Below, piece after piece: positions 1 to 5,396 of a DNA stretch of 11,463 nucleotides. Below the pieces are notes generated by a model. It saw only the letters and a list, made by a program, of their open reading frames with translations, searched no databases and was not told the origin of the DNA. How positions within the stretch are numbered: the first letter of the stretch is position 1; the number at the start of each line of letters is the position of its first letter. Both the position numbers and the translations under genes were made by a program. Source of the DNA: Deltaproteobacteria bacterium (GTDB lineage Bacteria > Desulfobacterota > Syntrophia > Syntrophales > UBA2210); contig JAFGQD010000068.1 in the NCBI GenBank assembly GCA_016935875.1, positions 1 through 11,463 of the forward strand. Reading direction: 5' to 3'.

Positions 1-1131
1 CTTGAGGGACTCGAAATGGAAGTGAGTGAACAGGAACCAGGCGAGTATCTGGTGACACCTCCCACTTTCAGGGTAGATATTACACGTGAGATAGACCTGA
101 CCGAGGAGATAGCGCGGATTCATGGTTACGAAGGTATACCCACTTCCCTGCCCGAGCTTTCACCCCAAGCAGTGACCACAAGTGATAAGAGGATATTGCA
201 AAGCAGGATCCGAACTATATTAAATGGTTATGGGTATTCAGAGGTTATCAATTACAGCTTTATCTCCCCTACATCGGCAGACATTCTTGGTTTGAGTGAG
301 GATGATGAGGAACGGAGGTTCGTACGGCTTGAAGATCCTCTTGGTGAAGACATGTCCGTCATGAGGACGAACCTGGCGTATGGTCTTCTGGGGACGATGA
401 AAAAAAACATCAGTTCCGGAAATCATGACCTTCGAATATTCGAGATGGGGAAAGTGTTCACCGATATCGGAGAAGAACTACCCCGAGAGCATGAAAGGAT
501 AGGGGCCCTTGTCTGTGGAGCTCGGTATGACAGATTGTGGCACTTTGATGACGGTTTGCATTCCGACTTCTACGATCTTAAGGGATGCATTGAAAATCTG
601 TTTGACGCCCTGAGAATGAGTGATATCCGGTTTAAATCCGATTGCGACCGATCCTTCCTCCATCCCGGAAGGTCATGTAATGTTATATCCGGTGGCACGA
701 CCATTGGATGGCTGGGCGATGTTCATCCCGATGTCCTTTATAAAATGGATATCAAAGGGAGAGCCGTGATCTTCGAGCTTGACCTCCATTCAATTGTCTC
801 CCTTCCACGCGAGGCAATGGTCTATAGAAATGTCCCGAAGTTTCCGTCCATTTCAAGAGATGTTGCATTTGTGCTGGATGGATCGATTGAAGGGAGATAC
901 ATATTGGATCTTGCTCTCGAAAAAAGGGAGAATTTGCTTGAATATATGGGCATATTTGATGTATATATCGGGAAAGGGATACCTGACGGGATGAAAAGTC
1001 TGGCCGTGAGATTTACGTATCGTTCGGCCACGAGAACTCTGACGGACGACGAAGTCAACGAGGTCCATGACAGGCTCGTGGAAAGAATAGTAAGAAACAC
1101 GGGCGCAAAGATCAGAGGAATGGAGATTTGA
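1..1131 (+). CDS. pheT: Phenylalanyl-tRNA synthetase beta subunit, C-terminal half (partial, 5' end outside window)
   Basis: This is the large subunit of the alpha2-beta2 cytoplasmic enzyme that charges tRNA-Phe. The frame is open from base 1, so the start lies upstream; about 377 of the roughly 800 residues usual for the family are present. The window opens in the B5 region, with the typical pattern P-x-F-R-x-D-I followed by E-I-D-L-x-E-E-I-A-R-I-H-G-Y (bases about 61-145). The catalytic-like core domain follows. The C-terminal FDX-ACB anticodon-binding fold begins near base 830 with F-P-S-I-S-R-D-V-A-F-V, a family signature. The beta-subunit editing domain is not visible because it is N-terminal. 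The stop at 1129-1131 is 25 bases before ihfA, which suggests one transcript. No frameshift or internal stop was seen. The identification is secure. Confidence 0.96.
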   Translation, partial: LEGLEMEVSEQEPGEYLVTPPTFRVDITREIDLTEEIARIHGYEGIPTSLPELSPQAVTTSDKRILQSRIRTILNGYGYSEVINYSFISPTSADILGLSEDDEERRFVRLEDPLGEDMSVMRTNLAYGLLGTMKKNISSGNHDLRIFEMGKVFTDIGEELPREHERIGALVCGARYDRLWHFDDGLHSDFYDLKGCIENLFDALRMSDIRFKSDCDRSFLHPGRSCNVISGGTTIGWLGDVHPDVLYKMDIKGRAVIFELDLHSIVSLPREAMVYRNVPKFPSISRDVAFVLDGSIEGRYILDLALEKRENLLEYMGIFDVYIGKGIPDGMKSLAVRFTYRSATRTLTDDEVNEVHDRLVERIVRNTGAKIRGMEI

Positions 1132-1156
1132 ATAACATCAAACCAGGGAGGGGAAC

Positions 1157-1432
1157 ATGACGAAAGCTGATATCATAAGAAATGTACATGAGAGAGTGGG
1201 TATCTCAAAGAGCGATTCCGCTCGCTTTGTTGAGTCAGTGTTTGATATCATAAAAGAAACCCTTGCCGGAGGGGAGGATGTGAAAATTTCCGGGTTCGGC
1301 AAATTAAATATCAGAGAGAAGGCGTCCCGCAGGGGGAGAAATCCTCAGACTGGCGAAGAGATCGAGATATCTTCCAGGAGGGTCTTGACCTTTAAATCAA
1401 GTCAGGTGTTGAAAAAAGCGTTAAATGGCTGA
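1157..1432 (+). CDS. ihfA: Integration host factor alpha subunit (HU/IHF family DNA-bending protein)
   Basis: This 91-residue protein matches the HU/IHF family over its full length. In the family, IHF alpha pairs with IHF beta and bends DNA sharply at specific sites, affecting transcription, recombination and replication. Visible features are the N-terminal helices starting T-K-A-D-I-I, the G-F-G-K-L motif (residues 46-50), and the beta-arm sequence R-R-G-R-N-P-Q-T-G-E (58-67) with the intercalating proline at residue 63. Position directly after pheT is the classic ihfA location in proteobacteria and favours alpha over beta or HU; sequence alone would be less decisive. The start is supported by a strong purine-rich site GGGAGGGG at 1146-1153. 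The MerR-type gene starts 57 bases after its stop. Confidence 0.92.
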   Translation: MTKADIIRNVHERVGISKSDSARFVESVFDIIKETLAGGEDVKISGFGKLNIREKASRRGRNPQTGEEIEISSRRVLTFKSSQVLKKALNG

Positions 1433-1489
1433 TACGTTGCAAGGTTGTCTGGTTCCTGATTTTTGCCCTTGATGTGCGGGTTCTCTATT

Positions 1490-1819
1490 ATGGTTATTCC
1501 TGATAAGAATTATTTCCGTATTGGTGAGGTAAGCAAAATACTGGGTGTAGAGCCTTACGTTGTCAGATACTGGGAATCTGAGTTCAGGACTGTCAGGCCT
1601 GTGCGGACGAGATCAGACCAGCGTCTTTACCGGAAAAAAGACGTGGAGCAGTTACTAACAATCAAAAACTTGCTGTATGGAGAAATGTTCACCATTGCCG
1701 GAGCCAGAAAAAGATTGACTGATATCAATCGAGGAAAGGGAAACACCCCCCTGGACGAAAGTGGCAAGTTAATTGACATCAAAAGAAAATTGAGGGAGAT
1801 AAAAGAAGTCGTCAGCTGA
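1490..1819 (+). CDS. Small MerR-family transcriptional regulator
   Basis: The 109-residue protein begins with a MerR-type winged helix-turn-helix: Y-F-R-I-G-E-V-S-K-I-L-G-V at residues 8-20, then V-V-R-Y-W-E (24-29) and the wing segment R-S-D-Q-R-L-Y-R-K-K-D-V. A short helical tail follows (L-L-Y-G-E-M-F-T-I-A-G-A-R), with no obvious metal-binding cysteines or large effector domain, so the signal it senses cannot be read from the sequence. Small MerR-like genes right after ihfA are common in deltaproteobacteria; their role is not established as far as I know. The frame is open back to a TTG at 1463 and an ATG at 1472. I chose the ATG at 1490 because family similarity begins just after it, but no start has a good ribosome binding site. 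A terminator follows 31 bases after the stop. Confidence 0.88.
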   Translation: MVIPDKNYFRIGEVSKILGVEPYVVRYWESEFRTVRPVRTRSDQRLYRKKDVEQLLTIKNLLYGEMFTIAGARKRLTDINRGKGNTPLDESGKLIDIKRKLREIKEVVS

Positions 1820-1849
1820 TTTGCGGTGAAATCCCTCAAAAATATACAT

Positions 1850-1893
1850 AAAAAGGGACAGCCAAAGCGAATACCTTTAGCTGGCCCTTTTTT
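1850..1893. terminator. Bidirectional intrinsic terminator between convergent genes
   Basis: The left arm AAAAAGGGACAGCCAAAG (from 1850) pairs with a right arm ending CCCTTTTTT (to 1893), with two internal mismatches and a 7-base loop. Each strand reads G/C-rich stem followed by a run of five or six T residues, so the hairpin can stop the pheT-ihfA-merR transcript on + and the cysteine-rich protein transcript on -. The 105 bases between it and the stop of the - strand gene hold no other recognisable element. Confidence 0.82.
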
Positions 1894-1998
1894 ATGATCT
1901 GCCGTAAAGTAGGTAATGTGGGATTAGGATAGATTAAGGCCGGAGGCAACTCCACCAAGTTCCTCGAGGTCTGACATATAGTTTTTCGAAGGGGGTTA

Positions 1999-2280
1999 CT
2001 ATCTTTTCGAGCCCCTCTTTGATGCCTTCAACGGATTGATCTTCTGGGCGGCTTCTGCAGCAGCCTTTTCTATATGTGTCGCCGATGGACACCCTCCGAC
2101 TGCCCATTTCCCCGCGGGATCAGGGTACACTATGCAATATTTGACAGCAGAATATTCAATACACTTACTACATCCTTCACACTTGTCAGTGATCGGATGA
2201 CAACTGCCTCCATTGAAATTACATCCTTTTTTAGTCATAAAGACGCACTCATAACCTTTCTTGATGGTTTGGCAAAGCAT
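1999..2280 (-). CDS. PxxKW family cysteine-rich protein
   Basis: This 93-residue soluble protein has nine cysteines (residues 3, 12, 20, 27, 34, 37, 40, 49, 64). The motif P-A-G-K-W at 55-59 and the tail I-N-P-L-K-A-S-K-R are hallmarks of a family named for PxxKW, which I know mainly from Deltaproteobacteria. The spacing C-x2-C-x2-C at 34-40, with more cysteines on either side, suggests binding of a metal or iron-sulfur cluster, but this is inference and the function is unknown. No signal peptide or membrane segment is visible. The frame is open to a start at 2319, but the ATG at 2280 is preferred: a near-perfect ribosome binding site lies just upstream and family similarity begins at M-L-C-Q-T-I-K-K-G. 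It is transcribed towards merR and away from the PTS genes. Confidence 0.85.
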   Translation of the reverse strand: MLCQTIKKGYECVFMTKKGCNFNGGSCHPITDKCEGCSKCIEYSAVKYCIVYPDPAGKWAVGGCPSATHIEKAAAEAAQKINPLKASKRGSKR

Positions 2281-2284
2281 GGGA

Positions 2285-2295
2285 ATCACCCCCTT
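2285..2295 (-). promoter_or_regulatory. Strong ribosome binding site fixing the PxxKW gene start
   Basis: On the - strand this reads AAGGGGGTGAT, four bases before the ATG at 2280. It is close to the full anti-16S consensus and argues against the longer start at 2319. Confidence 0.75.
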
Positions 2296-2385
2296 TTCTT
2301 TATTGAGTATATCGGACAAAAAAAAGCGGACCGTCGTGTCGCGGACGCCCCGATCATTGCAAACGTGCCGAATAAACTGGGGCGC

Positions 2386-2414
2386 TACCTAACAGATAAA
2401 ATATATCGTGTCAA
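2386..2414 (-). promoter_or_regulatory. Possible promoter for the PxxKW gene
   Basis: On the - strand a perfect TTGACA (2409-2414) is followed after 17 bases by TAGGTA (2386-2391), which is a poor -10 box. The surrounding sequence is A/T-rich. It would give a leader of about 100 bases. The -35 match is good and the -10 weak, so this is only a candidate. Confidence 0.3.
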
Positions 2415-2457
2415 TAAAAAAATAATCCCCCCGTAGGATATCCTCTCCTCTTGGTAA

Positions 2458-2486
2458 TTGACCGAATGTGTTAAACATGCTACATG
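2458..2486 (+). promoter_or_regulatory. Possible promoter for the PTS-plsB operon
   Basis: TTGACC (2458-2463) is followed after 17 bases by TACATG (2481-2486). Both boxes are imperfect. This stretch, within the divergent region 2281-2566, is the expected place for the operon promoter. I see no coding sequence, RNA gene or convincing operator in the rest of that region. Confidence 0.25.
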
Positions 2487-2566
2487 CATTTCGTCCGGAG
2501 GCAAAAGAGTATGCCCTCAGAAATTGTTAAGATAAAGGTTTCGGGAAAATAGAGGGGTATTGTAGA

Positions 2567-3298
2567 ATGAAAAAGAGCGACCTGATAGAGATGTTTCTCA
2601 GGTCTCTGTTCGTTCAATCTTCGTGGAATTTCCAGAGAAAGCAGAATGTCGGTTTCGCATGTTCCCTGATCCCTCTGGCCAGAAGGTTCGGAGAGAAGAA
2701 GGAACTGATTTCCGGGTTACTGACACGGCATATCCAGTCGTTCAGCTCTCATCCGTATCTAGCGGGAGCAATCATAGGTTCCGTGGCCAAACTGGAGGAA
2801 TCTTCTGAAAGCGACAATTGTCCGGAAGCACTTCGTCTCAAAGAGACACTGATGGCTCCGTATGCCGCAATGGGCGATCCCTTTTTCTGGGGAGGGCTCA
2901 AACCACTTTCTTCCGTGGCCGGAGTCATCCTTGCGCTTGAAGGATTGCTTGTAGCCCCGCTGTGCTTTCTGCTGGTGTACAATTCCATTCATGTCTGGGT
3001 CCGGTTAAGGGGGTTCATCGAGGGGTACCGTGACGGGAAGGGTGGAATCAGTTTCCTGCGCGCGATAGATCTGCCCGGGAAGGCAAGAATGTTGAAGTGG
3101 GTTACAACTTTCTTTCTTGCCCTTTTGTATGCGGTTTTTGTACATTCCTCTATCCCACATGTAGATCTTCCCTGGGTGGTAGCGGTGGGGGGGACATTCG
3201 CTCTTGTTCTCTTATGCTTCTGGCTGGTGGGCAGAGGGATATCTTCTCTGACGGTACTGTATGGAGTTGTGGCGCTCTTATGTGTGATAAAAGTGTAA
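2567..3298 (+). CDS. PTS mannose/fructose/sorbose family EIID component
   Basis: This 243-residue membrane protein resembles the EIID subunit (ManZ/AgaD type), which forms the membrane channel of mannose-family PTS permeases together with EIIC. Family marks are L-R-S-L-F-V-Q-S-S-W-N-F (11-22), the R-x-Q-N-V-G-F-A stretch (24-31), H-P-Y-L-A (62-66) and G-D-P-F-F-W-G-G-L-K-P (103-113). Hydrophobic segments lie near 116-140, 176-193, 202-222 and 226-242. It is shorter than E. coli ManZ (about 286). EIID carries no phosphorylation site. It starts an operon with HPr and Enzyme I, the HPr start lying one base after its stop. EIIA, EIIB and EIIC are absent nearby, so its partner is unknown and transport activity is doubtful without them. 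A GAGGGG site lies nine bases upstream of the ATG. Confidence 0.87.
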   Translation: MKKSDLIEMFLRSLFVQSSWNFQRKQNVGFACSLIPLARRFGEKKELISGLLTRHIQSFSSHPYLAGAIIGSVAKLEESSESDNCPEALRLKETLMAPYAAMGDPFFWGGLKPLSSVAGVILALEGLLVAPLCFLLVYNSIHVWVRLRGFIEGYRDGKGGISFLRAIDLPGKARMLKWVTTFFLALLYAVFVHSSIPHVDLPWVVAVGGTFALVLLCFWLVGRGISSLTVLYGVVALLCVIKV

Positions 3299-3299
3299 G

Positions 3300-3569
3300 A
3301 TGAAGAAAATCAAAACGTTCACTCTAATGAATAAACTGGGACTTCACGCGAGAGCCGCCGCAAAGATTGTGAATACGTCGAGCAAGTATGACTCCAGAGT
3401 GTTTCTTGAAAAAGACGGGAAAAAGATTAACGGTAAGAGTATCCTGGATATATTGACTCTTGCATGTCCCATGGGAAGTCTTATTACGGTTGAAGCCGAC
3501 GGTGTGGATGCGGATGATGCCATGAGGGAGCTCGAAGAGCTCGTAGAAAATAAGTTCGGAGAAGAATAA
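3300..3569 (+). CDS. ptsH: Phosphocarrier protein HPr
   Basis: HPr accepts a phosphoryl group from Enzyme I on a histidine and passes it to EIIA proteins or regulatory targets. The 89 residues cover the usual HPr length. The active-site loop reads G-L-H-A-R-A-A-A, with the phosphorylatable histidine at residue 16 and the conserved arginine at 18; alanine replaces the usual proline after that arginine. The regulatory serine corresponds to residue 47, in G-K-S-I-L-D-I-L, the site used by HPr kinase/phosphorylase in species that have it. No HPr kinase gene is in the window. The start sits one base after the EIID stop with only a weak ribosome binding site, so translation is probably coupled. Enzyme I begins on the base after its stop. 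Confidence 0.94.
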   Translation: MKKIKTFTLMNKLGLHARAAAKIVNTSSKYDSRVFLEKDGKKINGKSILDILTLACPMGSLITVEADGVDADDAMRELEELVENKFGEE

Positions 3570-5354
3570 TTGAGCGAGAATGAGCTGAAAACAACCAGTG
3601 CCCTGAAGGGAATCGGAGTGTCTCCCGGCATAGTGATCGGAAGAGCCTATGCCTTGAACCGTAAAGATATTAAAGAGACGCTCTATAAATTGAGTGGTGA
3701 CGAGTCTGTATCCAGGGAAATAAAGAGGTTCAAAAAATCTCTCATAGATTCACGGCAGGAATTACTGGATATTCAAACAGAGCTTAAAGATCGCCAGGGA
3801 ATTGGATCGCTCTTTGTCGATGTCCATATCATGATACTCGACGACAAGACCTTTACCACGGATATCGTAAAGAACATACAAGATCATAGTGTTAATGCGG
3901 AATGGGCGTTGAAGATGACAATCTCCCGACAGAGGGAGATATTCGATAAGATAGAGGACGAGTATCTCAGGGAGCGCATCAGAGATGTGGAATGTGTGGG
4001 ACAGAGAATACTGAGAAATCTATCCGGAAAGACGCATGAGAGAGTCTCTGATATCGAGGGAGAAGTTGTCATTGTCGCAAGAGATCTCTCGCCGACCGAT
4101 ACGGTCCAGATGTCGACCCGTAAGATACTGGGTTTCGCCACGGACATGGGCGGGAAGACTTCTCATACCGCGATCGTGGCAAAATCGATAGGGATTCCTG
4201 CGGTTGTAGGACTCGAGAGGATTACCGGAGAGGTAAGCACAGGTGATGCGATCATCGTTGACGGCACTGCCGGCGTTGTTATTGTCAATCCCGATCCGGA
4301 GGTGATAAAGAGATACGAGGACAAAAAGAGACACTACCTTGCAATGGAAGAAGATATGCTCAAGGGGGCGCACCTTCCTGCCGAGACGATTGATGGCCAT
4401 CGTGTAGGAGTAGGGGCGAATATAGAGTTTATCGAAGAGATTCCTTCGGCGGTGTTTCATGGGGCCAATGGTGTGGGTCTGTACCGGACAGAGTTTATCT
4501 ATATCAACAGGGAGCAGCTTCCCACGGAAGAAGAGCATTTTTTCAATTATAAGAAGGTCATAGAGGGAGAGGGGATCAAGTGGGCTACTATCAGGACGTT
4601 TGATCTGGGGGGTGACAAGTTTGTCTCTGATGCCGGGCTGGCGGAAGAGATGAACCCTGTGATGGGGTTGAGGGCAATACGATTCTGTCTTCAGGAAGTT
4701 GAGCTCTTCAAGGTGCAGCTCAGAGCCATTCTGCGGGCCAGCGCCTATGGCAATACGGGTATTCTGCTTCCCATGATTTCCGGGGTGAAGGAAATTATAG
4801 ATGCTAGGAATATCATTGACGAGGTAAAGGGAGAACTTATATCCGAGGGGATTCCGATAGATGAGGATATAAAGATCGGTATCATGATAGAAGTCCCGTC
4901 TGCAGTGATCATGGCGAAGCAACTGGCGGAAAAAGCCGATTTTTTCAGTATCGGGACTAATGATCTGATACAGTATGCACTTGCGATTGACAGGGTGAAT
5001 GAACGGGTTACCTATCTGTATGAACCCCTTCATCCCGCCATCTTGACAATGCTCAAACAGGTTGTCGATGCGGGACATAAAGCCGGGATAAAAGTTGCCA
5101 TGTGCGGCGAGATGGCAGGTGATCCCCTGTGCACCCCCATTCTACTCGGTCTTGCACTGGACGGACTCAGTATGACGCCCCTGGCGATACCCCGTGTGAA
5201 AAAGATAATAAGAAAATCAACGGTCAGCGAATCGAAAAAACTGCTGGAAAGGGTCATGACCCTTTCCACCGCCCGGGAGATCGAAGAGTGTGTAAGAGCC
5301 TACATGATTGAAAGATTTCCGGAATGCTGCCCGGTTGACTGGCAGACAACCTAG
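3570..5354 (+). CDS. ptsI: Phosphoenolpyruvate-protein phosphotransferase (PTS Enzyme I)
   Basis: Enzyme I moves the phosphoryl group from phosphoenolpyruvate to HPr, the first step of the PTS. At 594 residues it is slightly longer than E. coli PtsI and lacks the N-terminal GAF domain of PtsP-type enzymes, although annotation pipelines often use the name ptsP for it. The order is: N-terminal HPr-binding and phosphohistidine domain with active-site His199 in G-G-K-T-S-H-T-A-I; then the PEP-binding TIM barrel with G-L-Y-R-T-E-F, the E-V-P-S-A region, G-T-N-D-L-I-Q-Y and catalytic Cys512 in A-M-C-G-E-M-A-G-D. All key residues are present. It starts with TTG at 3570, directly after the HPr stop, with GGAGAAG upstream; no nearby in-frame ATG would preserve the N-terminal domain. 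Confidence 0.95.
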   Translation: MSENELKTTSALKGIGVSPGIVIGRAYALNRKDIKETLYKLSGDESVSREIKRFKKSLIDSRQELLDIQTELKDRQGIGSLFVDVHIMILDDKTFTTDIVKNIQDHSVNAEWALKMTISRQREIFDKIEDEYLRERIRDVECVGQRILRNLSGKTHERVSDIEGEVVIVARDLSPTDTVQMSTRKILGFATDMGGKTSHTAIVAKSIGIPAVVGLERITGEVSTGDAIIVDGTAGVVIVNPDPEVIKRYEDKKRHYLAMEEDMLKGAHLPAETIDGHRVGVGANIEFIEEIPSAVFHGANGVGLYRTEFIYINREQLPTEEEHFFNYKKVIEGEGIKWATIRTFDLGGDKFVSDAGLAEEMNPVMGLRAIRFCLQEVELFKVQLRAILRASAYGNTGILLPMISGVKEIIDARNIIDEVKGELISEGIPIDEDIKIGIMIEVPSAVIMAKQLAEKADFFSIGTNDLIQYALAIDRVNERVTYLYEPLHPAILTMLKQVVDAGHKAGIKVAMCGEMAGDPLCTPILLGLALDGLSMTPLAIPRVKKIIRKSTVSESKKLLERVMTLSTAREIEECVRAYMIERFPECCPVDWQTT

Positions 5355-5396
5355 GGTCCGTTATGGAATTCATGTACGAGGGAACGAAACAATATT

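Noticed and set aside
1924..1977. A 17-residue frame on the - strand just after the PxxKW gene (starts M-S-D-L-E-E-L).
   Set aside because: It has no ribosome binding site, is very short and shows no family resemblance; chance is enough to explain it.
1894..1998. A possible tRNA after merR, as expected in some relatives.
   Set aside because: No cloverleaf arms, T-loop consensus or CCA-like end could be found on either strand.
2074..2436. A 120-residue open frame on the + strand upstream of the PTS genes.
   Set aside because: It overlaps the PxxKW gene in antisense and runs across A/T-rich intergenic DNA, with no family resemblance or convincing ribosome binding site.
4020..5078. A 352-residue open frame on the - strand.
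   Set aside because: It lies wholly inside ptsI on the opposite strand. The encoded protein has no recognisable motifs, while the + strand frame keeps all Enzyme I residues.
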